Assembly: GCF_011405515.1 (NCBI RefSeq)
Contig: NZ_AP022671.1
Coordinates: forward strand, 1,922,001 to 1,986,000
Reading direction: 5' to 3'
Length of the DNA stretch: 64,000 nucleotides
From: Nitrospira sp. KM1
GTDB taxonomy: Bacteria; Nitrospirota; Nitrospiria; Nitrospirales; Nitrospiraceae
Below, one piece after another: positions 33,846-42,645 of this stretch. Positions within the stretch are counted from its first letter, which is position 1; each line of letters starts with the position of its first letter. The notes below the pieces were generated by a model, which did not search any database, was not told the origin of the DNA, and saw nothing but the letters and a program-made list of their open reading frames with translations. The translations under genes and the position numbers were made by a program.

Positions 33846-35261
33846 TTACAATCGCTGGCTCCGAGACGCTGAGGACAACGAACCGACGACCATGCCGGCA
33901 ACTGACATTGCAAGCCCCAACAGTTGAGGCGGCCAGACGGAGTTGTCCGTTGCCGCTATTTCTCCTCCGATCCACGTGACGAGCCCGAACACAATCGCCC
34001 ACAATGCCCCTCTGGTTGTCGCGCGTGGCCAATACAGGCCGAAGCACAGCGGAACGAATGCGGCGACCAGCGTCACCTTGTAGGTGTTCACGACCAGCAT
34101 GTAAATGCTCGTCTCGGAGCTGAGTGCAATGACGAGCACGACCACGGCAAAGCTCACCAGCACGATACGCATGGTGAACAGCAGGATACGCTCATCCGTG
34201 CGAGGAAGTATTTCTTTGATCACGTTTTCGCTCAAGGCCACCGAAGGGGCCAAGAGTGTCGCGCTCGAGCAGCTCATGACGGCGGAAAGGACGGCGCCGA
34301 AAAACATGACCTGCGCGAAGGCGGGAGTATGCTCGACGATCAGGGACGGCAGCACGAGTTGCGGATCGTGCTCGAGCAAGGCGCCGAATTTCACGGGATC
34401 GACGAGGAGTGCCGCATAGGCGAGAAACATCGGCACGAAGCAGAAGCAGAAATAGAGACAGGCTCCGATCAGCGCCCCCCGCACCGCTGTCCGCTCATCC
34501 TTCGCCGAGGTAATGCGCTGGAACACGTCCTGTTGCGGTACGGAGCCGAGCATCATCGTGATACCGGCACCGACGAACGGAATCCATGCGTCCACAGCAG
34601 GAGGGGGGAAAAAGTCCAACCTGCCGGCCTGTGCCGCATGGAGAATGACGGCTTCGGCCCCTCCGGTCAATCCGCTGACGACCGATACGATATACAACAA
34701 CCCCCCGACGATAACCGAAAGTTGCGCAAAATCCAGGATGGCCACGGAAAACATACCCCCGAAGGTGGTGTAGGTCAGCACAATAGCGGCTCCGATCACC
34801 ATGCCGAGCGGCTGGCTGACGAAACCCTCCGTCACCACGTGCAGGACTAACCCGAGGACCTTAAATTGCGCCGCCACCCACCCAAGGTAGGACGCCACGA
34901 TGCAGAGGGTACAGAGGATTTCGATCCGGCGGTCATATCTGAGGCGGTAGTAATCCCCCACCGTCAACAAATTGAGCCGATAGAGGCGAGGCGCAAAAAA
35001 TAATCCCACCAGTAAGAGGCAGACTGTCGACCCGAATGGGTCGGCCACGACTCCCCGCAACCCTTCCTTGGCAAACGTGGCCGACATACCCATGAGCGCC
35101 TCCGCGCCGAACCAGGTCGCAAACACCGTCGCCGCGACGATGGGAAGAGGCAACGAACGCCCGGCCACGGCGAAATCCTTCGCGTTGTGCACGCGGGTCG
35201 CCGCATAGAGCCCGATTCCCACAGAGACGATGAGGTAGAGGATGACGAAGGTCAGGATCAT
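33846..35261 (-). CDS. sodium:solute symporter family protein
   Basis: An integral membrane protein of ~471 residues in the SSS family with about 13 hydrophobic helices. Characteristic parts are GIGLYAATRVHNAKDFAVAG, VFATWFGAEALMG, GGMFSVAILDFAQ and VPQQDVFQRITSAKDE. The family couples Na+ entry to uptake of proline, pantothenate, acetate, sugars or other solutes; the substrate is not evident. ATG 35261 is taken as the start because it begins directly at the first helix. A GTG at 35285 and a further open frame upstream would add a polar leader. No sensor-kinase domain is attached. Confidence 0.88.
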   Translation of the reverse strand: MILTFVILYLIVSVGIGLYAATRVHNAKDFAVAGRSLPLPIVAATVFATWFGAEALMGMSATFAKEGLRGVVADPFGSTVCLLLVGLFFAPRLYRLNLLTVGDYYRLRYDRRIEILCTLCIVASYLGWVAAQFKVLGLVLHVVTEGFVSQPLGMVIGAAIVLTYTTFGGMFSVAILDFAQLSVIVGGLLYIVSVVSGLTGGAEAVILHAAQAGRLDFFPPPAVDAWIPFVGAGITMMLGSVPQQDVFQRITSAKDERTAVRGALIGACLYFCFCFVPMFLAYAALLVDPVKFGALLEHDPQLVLPSLIVEHTPAFAQVMFFGAVLSAVMSCSSATLLAPSVALSENVIKEILPRTDERILLFTMRIVLVSFAVVVLVIALSSETSIYMLVVNTYKVTLVAAFVPLCFGLYWPRATTRGALWAIVFGLVTWIGGEIAATDNSVWPPQLLGLAMSVAGMVVGSLSSASRSQRL

Positions 35262-35457
35262 GAACGGATCGCGAGGCTCCGACACGCGGAAGGAGTGTAC
35301 CGTTGGCGAGCACAACGCGCAACGTCGTTCTTGCGAGGGTCAGTCACGGATCACGCCCACGGTATTCTTGCCATGATAAAACTGTTGAGCTTGTCTCACA
35401 GGTAGCATATGTTGAGGACCACACGTCGTGAACCTTCTTTTGACGAAAGGACCGCTC

Positions 35458-36138
35458 ATGCGATCGACCGTTCTTACATGCTTTGCCATTCTCTGCATCA
35501 GCCTGTCTTCTGCCGGAACAGTCGGCGCAGCCGATCCTTCGACGGATGATCAAAAAACGTTTTACGCGCTGGGCCTCCTCATCAGCCAATCGCTGGAACA
35601 ATTTGCATTAACCGATTCCGAGCTGGAGTTTGTTCGATCGGGGATGACAGACGGCGTCTTGAAGAAACCGGCCAAGGTCGAACTTCAGACGTTCGGTCCG
35701 AAAGTGAATCAACTGCAGCAGGCTCGGGCTGCCGCCCAGGCCGAAATCGAAAAGAAGCACGGCGCCACCTTCCTCACCAAAGCCGCGGCGGAACCGGGTG
35801 CAAAGAAGACGTCGTCAGGTGCGATCGTGACCACCATCAAGGAAGGGAAAGGCGCGTCTCCGACAGCCACCGATACCGTCAAGGTGCATTATCACGGTAC
35901 GTTGATCGATGGCACGGTGTTCGACAGTTCGGTCAAACGGGGGGAGCCGGCCACCTTCCCATTGAACCAAGTGATCAAGTGCTGGACCGAAGGCCTCCAA
36001 CAGATGAAGGTGGGAGGAAAAAGTAAGCTGGTCTGTCCGTCGGCGATCGCCTACGGCGACCGTGGTTCACCTCCCACCATCAAGCCGGGCGCCACGCTCC
36101 TCTTCGAAGTCGAGCTCATCGAAATCGTCAAGAAATAG
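35458..36138 (+). CDS. FKBP-type peptidyl-prolyl isomerase, exported
   Basis: A 226-residue protein with a signal peptide from ATG 35458 (cleavage near TVGA-AD), an N-terminal FKBP_N dimerisation region (~30-115), and a C-terminal FKBP domain (~125-225) with [30 protein letters not shown] and [13 protein letters not shown]. It should accelerate proline isomerisation in periplasmic folding, as Mip and FkpA do. One active-site aromatic is replaced in the [10 protein letters not shown] stretch, where VIPGWTEGLQ is common. AAAGGA lies seven bases before the ATG; an upstream ATG at 35428 would disrupt the leader. Confidence 0.92.
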   Translation: MRSTVLTCFAILCISLSSAGTVGAADPSTDDQKTFYALGLLISQSLEQFALTDSELEFVRSGMTDGVLKKPAKVELQTFGPKVNQLQQARAAAQAEIEKKHGATFLTKAAAEPGAKKTSSGAIVTTIKEGKGASPTATDTVKVHYHGTLIDGTVFDSSVKRGEPATFPLNQVIKCWTEGLQQMKVGGKSKLVCPSAIAYGDRGSPPTIKPGATLLFEVELIEIVKK

Positions 36139-36151
36139 CATGCTGTTGCAC

Positions 36152-36192
36152 TCAGAAGGATGAACCCGCCACAAGGCTGTTCATCCTTCTGA
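36152..36192. terminator. long hairpin after FKBP gene
   Basis: Arms TCAGAAGGATGAAC (36152-36165) and GTTCATCCTTCTGA (36179-36192) pair perfectly over 14 bases around a 13-base loop. A GAACCCGCCA decamer occurs in the left arm/loop and again immediately after the right arm. There is no U-run, so it may be a weak terminator or RNA-stability element between the FKBP gene and the ABC-F gene. Confidence 0.55.
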
Positions 36193-36219
36193 ACCCGCCA
36201 TATTTTCCACTCCACGCCC

Positions 36220-38049
36220 ATGGCACCAAACATCCTGCTCAGCTGTGAATCGATCAGCAAGCGTTTCGGCGCCAAGCCACTGTTTTCCCATCTTTCACTT
36301 TCCCTGGCCGAAGGGGATCACGTGGGAGTCGTGGGACCCAATGGATCAGGGAAATCCACGCTGCTCAAAATTCTAGCCGGTGTGGAACCTTCTGATGAAG
36401 GGGTGCGAACAGTCCGGCGACATATCCGGATCGGTTACGTGGCCCAAGATTCCTCATTTCCCGACGAGGAGACGATCGAAGAACTGCTTGAACGGGTGCT
36501 CCTCGCGGATGGAGTAGACCCGCACGAAGAACGTAACCGCATCGCAAAGGCGCTCAGCCTCGGAGAGTTTCCCCGCGCCGACGTGCCCGTATCACAGCTG
36601 TCCGGGGGATGGAAGAAGCGTCTCGCCATTGCGCAGACGCTGATGATGGAACCCGACGTCCTGCTCATGGATGAACCGACGAATCATCTGGACGTCGATG
36701 GCATCCTCTGGCTCGAGCGGATCTTACGCGATGAGCCCCGCGCCTTTCTCGTAGTCAGCCACGATCGTCGGTTTCTTGAGTCGGTGGCCTCGCGGATGAT
36801 CGAGGTGAATCGCTGCTATCAGAACGGGTTGTTCGAGGTCAATGGACGCTACAGCGACTTTCTGGAGAAGCGTGAAGACCTCCTGCGGTCGGAAGCCCAG
36901 TCGCAGGCCTCACTGGCCAATCGCGTACGGCGGGAGATCGAATGGCTCCGGCGGGGGCCAAAGGCTCGAACGACCAAGGCGAAAGCCCGCATCGACGCCG
37001 CGGGAAACCTGATTGAGGAACTGCGCGACGTAGAAAGCCGCAAGAAAAGCGCTACGGCGGGAATTGATTTTGTCGGTTCAGGGCGCCAATCCAAACAACT
37101 CCTCGTGGCGACCAACCTGGGCTATTCGATCGCCGGAAGGCCCACCGTATCCGGGTTGGACCTCCGTCTGGAACCGGGACAACGGCTCGGGCTTCTCGGC
37201 CCGAACGGAAGCGGAAAGACCACGCTGCTCAAGCTGTTGGCCGGCACCTTGACCCCGGTTACGGGAAGCATCACTCGGGCCGACAAACTTCGCATCGTGA
37301 CGTTCGAGCAGCACCGCGAATCACTTGATCAGACCGCATCCGTGAGGTCCGCGCTCGCCCCTTCCGGGGACGCCGTGATTTTCCAAGACCGTTCCATCCA
37401 TCTCGTCTCCTGGGCCAAACGCTTTTTATTTAGGCCGGAACAGCTGGATCTTCCGGTATCGCGGCTGTCGGGCGGAGAGCAGGCACGGCTGCTGATCGCC
37501 CGACTCATGTTACAGCCGGCCGATCTGTTGATCCTGGACGAACCCACCAACGATCTCGATATTCCGACGCTCGACGTCCTGGAGGAGAGTCTATCGGAAT
37601 TTCCAGGTGCCTTGGTCCTGGTCACACATGACCGATGGCTGTTGGACCGCCTGTCCACCAAGCTGCTCGCGCTAGATGGACAAGGGAAAGCATCTTGGTT
37701 TGCTGATTATGCTCAGTGGGAATCGGCGAGGAGCCGGGAGGTTGAACGGTGTGAAGCCACGGACGAAGCGGCTACGGCCGCCGACGGCAGTGCTGTTCCC
37801 CGTAAGCGCAAAGGACTATCCTACCGCGACCAGAGAGAGTGGGAGCAGATGGAACGCCTGATCGTCAAAGCCGAGGAAGCTGCGGCGGCCTGCCAAGCCT
37901 CAGCCCATGATCCGGTTATTGTTTCCGATGCCGACGCTCTTCGCACTCGATATGCCGCTCTCCACGACGCCCAGGCCGAAGTCGACCGGCTCTATGCACG
38001 CTGGGCCGAACTCGACGCTCTCCGGACCAAAGCGCTCCAACAGCCTTGA
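36220..38049 (+). CDS. ABC-F ATPase, Uup-like
   Basis: A 609-residue soluble protein with two ABC domains: Walker A GPNGSGKSTLL (~40) and GPNGSGKTTLL (~328), signatures LSGGWKKR and LSGGEQAR, and Walker B with DEPTNHLD and DEPTNDLD. A charged inter-domain linker holds the arm. The C terminus ends in a coiled coil with a KGLSYRDQREWEQME motif typical of Uup, which binds DNA or ribosomes. ABC-F proteins act on translating ribosomes rather than as transporters. It lies 81 bp after the FKBP gene, beyond a hairpin. Confidence 0.94.
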   Translation: MAPNILLSCESISKRFGAKPLFSHLSLSLAEGDHVGVVGPNGSGKSTLLKILAGVEPSDEGVRTVRRHIRIGYVAQDSSFPDEETIEELLERVLLADGVDPHEERNRIAKALSLGEFPRADVPVSQLSGGWKKRLAIAQTLMMEPDVLLMDEPTNHLDVDGILWLERILRDEPRAFLVVSHDRRFLESVASRMIEVNRCYQNGLFEVNGRYSDFLEKREDLLRSEAQSQASLANRVRREIEWLRRGPKARTTKAKARIDAAGNLIEELRDVESRKKSATAGIDFVGSGRQSKQLLVATNLGYSIAGRPTVSGLDLRLEPGQRLGLLGPNGSGKTTLLKLLAGTLTPVTGSITRADKLRIVTFEQHRESLDQTASVRSALAPSGDAVIFQDRSIHLVSWAKRFLFRPEQLDLPVSRLSGGEQARLLIARLMLQPADLLILDEPTNDLDIPTLDVLEESLSEFPGALVLVTHDRWLLDRLSTKLLALDGQGKASWFADYAQWESARSREVERCEATDEAATAADGSAVPRKRKGLSYRDQREWEQMERLIVKAEEAAAACQASAHDPVIVSDADALRTRYAALHDAQAEVDRLYARWAELDALRTKALQQP

Positions 38050-38133
38050 GCCGTGACAATCTGTAAGATATGGCTCTATCGGTCCATGCTATGGACCAGC
38101 TGCTGCGAGGGTTCGACCATGACAAGTGAACGA

Positions 38134-38538
38134 TCAGCAGGGAATCTCGACCGCGGGATCGCATAGAACAGGCGGAAGCGTGGGAGGTCGCATATATTGG
38201 CTGGAAGGGTCTTGACCGCCAAGGGTCCCGGTCAGCGGAGGTCCTCCAGGCATTCCGGGAAGTCCGCGTCCCGCCGTTCCGAACGACTTCCCCACGCTCG
38301 AACTCGCCGCGTTCCCGGTTCCAGGTGCGACGGTCGGCGCCGGGGTGCCAGAGGCAGGATTCGCGGCATTGGCCGCGTCCGTTTGAGTTGTCGACTGTTG
38401 TGTGAGTGGAACGGTTTGGGGAGGGGTCAACGTGGGCGTCGTTTGGGCGTATCCCGATATGGCAGGCAAGAGACAACCAAGAATAAATGCCAATGCATGG
38501 AGCACCGCCCGCCTATTCGTCATACCAAGATCCATCAT
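38134..38538 (-). CDS. secreted Pro/Thr/Gly-rich hypothetical protein
   Basis: A protein of about 134 residues. A signal peptide (hydrophobic core HALAFILGCLLPAISG, cleavage near YAQ) is followed by a low-complexity Thr/Pro/Ala/Gln-rich region and a Gly/Pro-rich part. It ends in VLCDPAVEIPC, where two Cys could form a disulfide. Its start ATG 38538 (or the adjacent 38535) overlaps the stop of the upstream DUF3365 gene (ATGATG overlapping TGA), so the two are probably translated together. No known domain. It may be a partner or anchor of the cytochrome. Confidence 0.65.
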   Translation of the reverse strand: MMDLGMTNRRAVLHALAFILGCLLPAISGYAQTTPTLTPPQTVPLTQQSTTQTDAANAANPASGTPAPTVAPGTGNAASSSVGKSFGTAGRGLPGMPGGPPLTGTLGGQDPSSQYMRPPTLPPVLCDPAVEIPC

Positions 38539-39182
38539 CGAACCCAAGGCGGGGGCGTAGTGGGCGTCGGCGTCATTTTCTCGAGAGTGCCCAGAGGGCG
38601 CTTGGACGGTTCAGCGGGAAGCGCCAGTCCTTCAGGCTCGGCCTCCCGCTTCAACCGCACGACGAGGCCGCCCATGACATCCCACTTCTGGAAATTCTTT
38701 CTGGCGGATCGCGGATGATGGTTATGACAGTCGACACAAGATTGCACCAGCGCCAAATCTGCTGAAACTGCCTTGAATTGGTCGCCGTCCACGAAGCTGA
38801 CAAACCGCCGTTGCCGATTTTTTTCCAATTCGATGAGAGCCTTGGTTTCCGCTTCCGTACGCGGGCGGTTGGCAGGATTGAGGGGGGTCAATCCGATCAG
38901 TCCCACCTCGAAGCTGCTGATTTGCTCGGCGGCTCCCTTGACGAATTGAGCTGGCAGAGGAAGGTAGTGAGCGTCCTTCTGCCAGTTTTCCTGCGCAGAC
39001 GTTCCCCCATCTTTAGTATGTTCGACGACGTGAAGAACATATGCGGTGCGAAACGCCTTCACAACCTCGAGAATATACCGGGCGGTGGTGTCAAACGATG
39101 GCTCACCGGCCGTCACGCCCCAGGCCGTGCAAGTCATGGCGATAGAGAGGCTCAGAGCCAATACGGTCCGATTGGAATTCAT
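38535..39182 (-). CDS. DUF3365 monohaem c-type cytochrome (second copy)
   Basis: A 215-residue exported cytochrome with a signal peptide (~1-26) and a DUF3365 domain. It shares LPLPAQFVKGAAEQ, GLIGLTPLNPANRP and a KNFQKWDVMGGLVV end segment with the copy at 28846-29439, and has one haem motif, CVDCH. After the domain a Pro/Thr-rich tail of ~40 residues (APTPTTPPP-like) may be a linker. ATG 39182 is chosen; TTG 39188 is possible. Unlike the first copy it is not next to a kinase but to a small secreted protein gene. Confidence 0.86.
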   Translation of the reverse strand: MNSNRTVLALSLSIAMTCTAWGVTAGEPSFDTTARYILEVVKAFRTAYVLHVVEHTKDGGTSAQENWQKDAHYLPLPAQFVKGAAEQISSFEVGLIGLTPLNPANRPRTEAETKALIELEKNRQRRFVSFVDGDQFKAVSADLALVQSCVDCHNHHPRSARKNFQKWDVMGGLVVRLKREAEPEGLALPAEPSKRPLGTLEKMTPTPTTPPPWVR

Positions 39183-39366
39183 AGGCAATTGATCTGAACG
39201 CCAAATTCGTGGAAGCGTACCTGATCGCCGCTTCCTGCGTCAATCTGAGCAATCGTGTCAAGGAACAGACTTCACCGCCAGCGAACATCGGATTGAGAGG
39301 ATCGATCACTCATGGGAGAGATGCAGGAATCAATGACCGGAGATGTTCCTTGATGCAGAAGGGCTT

Positions 39367-39942
39367 CTATGCCAAACTTCGACGAGAGGAGGTTTTTCTC
39401 GTGAAGCAATCCATTGTATGGTCGTTGACCATGCCGATGGCTTGCATGTAGGCGTAGACAATTGTCGTGCCGACAAAACGAAATCCCCGTTTCTTGAGAT
39501 CCTGAGATAACACATCGCTTGCCGTGGTGCTTGCCGGTACGTCCTGTTTCCGTCTCCACCGATTGATGATGGAAGTACCTCCCACAAACTGCCAGACATA
39601 TTTGTCGAATGAGCCGAACTCGCGTCGTATCGCTAAGAACGCCCGGGCATTGCTCACTGCCGCGTCAATTTTGAGCCGGTTCCGGATGATGCCGGGATCT
39701 TTCAACAGGGCGCTTTTGTGTTTCTGATTGAACCTGGCAACTCTGACAGGATCGAATCCTGCGAAGGCTTTTCGATACCCTGACCGGCGAAGCAGGATTG
39801 TTTCCCACGACAACCCGGCTTGAGCGCCTTCCAACAAAAGCATTTCGAAATGCTTCTTATCCCTGTGCACGGGAACACCCCACTCGGTGTCGTGATACTG
39901 AATACAATGCGGCTTAGATCCGACCCAACTGCAACGCGTCAT
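39367..39942 (-). CDS. tag: DNA-3-methyladenine glycosylase I
   Basis: A 191-residue DNA repair enzyme of the Tag family that removes 3-methyladenine. The zinc-binding N-terminal Cys is in MTRCSWVGS, with the partner motif HDTEWGVPVHRD, the LLLEGAQAGLSWETIL helix and TIVYAYMQAIGMVNDH near the C terminus with the conserved His and a Cys (DCF). The start ATG 39942 is standard for the family; a longer frame to 40002 would overlap the neighbouring gene. It is not related in function to its neighbours. Confidence 0.95.
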   Translation of the reverse strand: MTRCSWVGSKPHCIQYHDTEWGVPVHRDKKHFEMLLLEGAQAGLSWETILLRRSGYRKAFAGFDPVRVARFNQKHKSALLKDPGIIRNRLKIDAAVSNARAFLAIRREFGSFDKYVWQFVGGTSIINRWRRKQDVPASTTASDVLSQDLKKRGFRFVGTTIVYAYMQAIGMVNDHTMDCFTRKTSSRRSLA

Positions 39943-39961
39943 GGTCGTTTGTTCACAGCCA

Positions 39962-40420
39962 TCAGTCGATGATCTCGACCTTTTTGCCCATCGACTTCGC
40001 ACGCTTTAGACAGTCAGCATCCGCCACCGAGCAACGCAACGTCTCAAGATCATTTTCGTCCACAATCTCCACTTTCTTGCCTTGTGCCTTCGCTTGTTTA
40101 AGACACGACTGGTCGGCCGCGACACACTTAACGGAATCTGGGGCCGGAGGAGCATTGAGGATCGTGACCTGCTTGCCTTCGTCTTTGGCTTTTCTTAAGC
40201 ACTCCTGATCGGTAGAGACGCATTGGACCGCTTCCTCGGTCTTGTTGATGGCTTTGTCGACCGTTTGATCAATACGTTGATTAACGCGGTCCCTGGTTTT
40301 TCGCTCGGCGCTGTCCTTCGCCTTATCAAAGAGACCTTCGAAGAGGCCGTCAGCCTGCGCGCCGGAAGCTGCACACAATACTCCCATAAGCAGGACGACA
40401 CAGCCCGCCGACTTCGCCAT
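39962..40420 (-). CDS. secreted protein with three tandem Cys-x6-Cys repeats
   Basis: A 152-residue protein with a signal peptide (~1-23), a charged helical region (~25-64) and three tandem ~32-residue repeats beginning at Cys 67, 99 and 130. Each has the form C-x6-C-L-x2-A-K-x2-G-K-x-V with two cysteines, for example CVAADQSCLKQAKAQGKKVE. The paired cysteines could form a disulfide or bind a metal; the even spacing suggests a solenoid. The ribosome site AAGGAGG before ATG 40420 is strong. It lies between tag and the FN3 lipoprotein gene. I do not recognise a family. Confidence 0.75.
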   Translation of the reverse strand: MAKSAGCVVLLMGVLCAASGAQADGLFEGLFDKAKDSAERKTRDRVNQRIDQTVDKAINKTEEAVQCVSTDQECLRKAKDEGKQVTILNAPPAPDSVKCVAADQSCLKQAKAQGKKVEIVDENDLETLRCSVADADCLKRAKSMGKKVEIID

Positions 40421-40519
40421 ATACCCTCCTTTGCAGCGTGGGAGGCATGCGGAATTCTAATCCAATATCGTGGAGGCACAGCCTCGGCAGTTCGTAGATG
40501 ACCGGTGAATCGCCCTCAG

Positions 40520-40870
40520 CTATTTAATCGTTCTGGTGATCTGATTGGAAGGAGTACTCTCGTTACCCGACGTGTCATAGGCCGTAACAACAAAATAGTA
40601 CGTTGCGCCAACCTGGAGATTTCCAACCGTATATCTTGTACTGGACGGCGAAATATTGCCGCTGACGATCGAGCCCTGTGAACCGGAAGACGTCGATTGA
40701 TACAACTTGTAGCCTGCCAGATCTCCGGCTGCCACAGGCTCCCATTCCACCGTCGCAGAGGAGGTTGCAACCGGCGGTGACTGGACGGGAGAATTCACTT
40801 CGCCCGTGCCGCTATCCCCGCCGCCACATCCGGCAAGGGCGGCAAAAACAATCAATAGCCACCGGTTCAT
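40520..40870 (-). CDS. lipoprotein with a fibronectin type III domain
   Basis: A 116-residue lipoprotein. From ATG 40870 the leader ends in a lipobox (AALAGCGGG). A short Ser/Gly/Pro linker leads to one FN3 domain (~38-114) with ATVEWEPVAAGDLAGYKLYQ, YTVGNLQVGATYYFVVTAYD and a final NQITRTIK strand. FN3 domains in exported bacterial proteins mediate binding to glycans or other proteins. Additional in-frame ATGs at 40885, 40903 and 40924 give longer leaders; none has a good ribosome site. It is divergent from the metalloprotease gene 310 bp away and might dock to the same surface. Confidence 0.75.
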   Translation of the reverse strand: MNRWLLIVFAALAGCGGGDSGTGEVNSPVQSPPVATSSATVEWEPVAAGDLAGYKLYQSTSSGSQGSIVSGNISPSSTRYTVGNLQVGATYYFVVTAYDTSGNESTPSNQITRTIK

Positions 40871-41180
40871 GGGAGCACAGGCCATACGAAAGGCATTGTA
40901 CATAATTCGACCAGATAAAAACATGGGGGCGCAAGAACTACGGGCTCATACGTCCATCAGCATAGTACATATGCAACCCTTTGATTGGTCAAGGTTGTTG
41001 ATGATACCACTGAAATCTTCCGCAAGGGAGCGACAATCGGCCCTAAACGAAAGATAAACCACCTCCTCGAATACGGACTTGAAATAGATCGGCCCGGTGA
41101 ACATACTGTGGATCGCCTTGACATTGTCGTAACAGAGCTTAAGCCGTTAAACACAGAGAATTTCTTATGGATTCAGAATA

Positions 41181-42560
41181 ATGGACGGATTCCAGCGCGC
41201 ATGTTCCACCTTTTTAGTCTGCCTAATAGGTCTGGCATTCTCATCGCATCCGACGAACGCCCTGGATCAGCAGAATCCTCTTAAGCTGTTTACCGTGAAT
41301 TCGAAGCCGGTGCCAGGCCCTTTGGCTCGTGCTATTACTCCTACTCAAGCTGACAATAGGCCCTGGATAAAGAATACCCATGCTATCACCGTGAACCCTG
41401 CTGTCATCGATCGAATTAATACTGGAAGCAATGATGAATCCATTGAACTAACAGTGGACCTTCCGGCGTCCGGGGAGGTGACCGCAATCGTGCACCCTCA
41501 TCGGAAGAAGACAAAGACGTTGCAGCGTATCCGCGGTTGGAACGGATCGCTGAGACAGCATGTGGACAGTGAAGTGGCTCTCGTCTCCCGGGATGGAATG
41601 ATGGCGGGAAGCATTCGGAAAGGGCGGATCGTCTATGAGATCAAACCGGGCGATAACGGCTCGCATCACTTGCTCGAAATCGACTCCGAGGAGTTGCCGC
41701 CTGACTACCACCCTATCCCGGTATCCAAAGAACAGCTTGACGCTGCGGAGCAAGCTGCCGGACGAGGTGGACAACCTGGCAGTACACAGACAGCCCGCGA
41801 TGATGGATCCGTGATCGACGTGCTGGTCGTCTACACCGAAACCGTCAAGAACGCGAATGGAGGACAGAGTGGGATCGAAGCCTCAATTGACTTGGCTGTT
41901 GCGCTCGCCAACCAAGCATTGGCCAATAGCTCGATCCATACGGAGTTTCGCCTCGTCCACACGGCTCAAGTCACCTACACTGAAGCGGCAAATTCAAACA
42001 CCGATCTGAACCGGCTTCAAAATCCCGGCGACAGCTTTATGGACGGCGTGCATGCATTGCGGAATCAGTACAATGCCGATCTGGTAGCGTTGATCGTCGA
42101 AAACCTGGGAGACGCCTGCGGCATTGGGTATGTGATGACCCCCGTCAGCCCCGACTTCGAAAAGTTCGCCTTTAGCGTGGTTCAGCATAGTTGTATTTCC
42201 AGCTACACGTTCGCCCATGAGGTCGGTCATAACATAGGATCAATGCATGACAGACAGGAAGGGGGAAGGGGCGCGTTCCCGTATTCGTTCGGTCACAAGG
42301 AGCCGGGAAAGTTCCGGACGATCATGGCCTATCCTTGCCCGCCTCCCAATCTCTGCACCCGCATCAATCACTATTCCAATCCCCATGTCCAATACCAAGG
42401 GTCTTGGGCGACGGGTGTGGATGACAATGTGGATCCCGCCCATTCGGCTGACAATGCGAGAGGGTTTAACAATGCTCTCGGCACCGTGGCACGCTTCCGA
42501 GACAGTGAAATTGATACCACCGCACCAGACGCGCCTGCAAACCTCCATTTCGTCGACTAG
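41181..42560 (+). CDS. secreted reprolysin-type zinc metalloprotease with propeptide
   Basis: A 459-residue exported protease. A signal peptide (~1-28) is followed by a propeptide-like domain (~60-175) ending in LEIDSEELPPD, a short Gln/Gly linker, and a metzincin catalytic domain (~210-440). The zinc motif is HEVGHNIGSMHD, with the downstream Met-turn in TIMAYPCPPP. Paired Cys (DACG, HSC, PCPPPNLC) may form disulfides. It ends with DTTAPDAPANLHFVD, the kind of linker that usually leads into an FN3 domain, but a TAG follows at once. Its propeptide domain is homologous to the two stand-alone ORFs that follow at 42646 and 44941. It is predicted to be extracellular. The start ATG 41181 has no strong ribosome site. 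Confidence 0.88.
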   Translation: MDGFQRACSTFLVCLIGLAFSSHPTNALDQQNPLKLFTVNSKPVPGPLARAITPTQADNRPWIKNTHAITVNPAVIDRINTGSNDESIELTVDLPASGEVTAIVHPHRKKTKTLQRIRGWNGSLRQHVDSEVALVSRDGMMAGSIRKGRIVYEIKPGDNGSHHLLEIDSEELPPDYHPIPVSKEQLDAAEQAAGRGGQPGSTQTARDDGSVIDVLVVYTETVKNANGGQSGIEASIDLAVALANQALANSSIHTEFRLVHTAQVTYTEAANSNTDLNRLQNPGDSFMDGVHALRNQYNADLVALIVENLGDACGIGYVMTPVSPDFEKFAFSVVQHSCISSYTFAHEVGHNIGSMHDRQEGGRGAFPYSFGHKEPGKFRTIMAYPCPPPNLCTRINHYSNPHVQYQGSWATGVDDNVDPAHSADNARGFNNALGTVARFRDSEIDTTAPDAPANLHFVD

Positions 42561-42645
42561 CCCCACTGTCCGGACGGGTCTGCAAACGGGCATCATACAC
42601 TCGGCACTGAACGTCTCATGGGTTGCTCGCTCGAACTCATTGACT

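Noticed and set aside
38070-38095. GGTCCA...TGGACC inverted repeat between the ABC-F gene and the Pro-rich gene
   Set aside because: Only six pairs without a U-tract between convergent genes; too weak for a terminator call.
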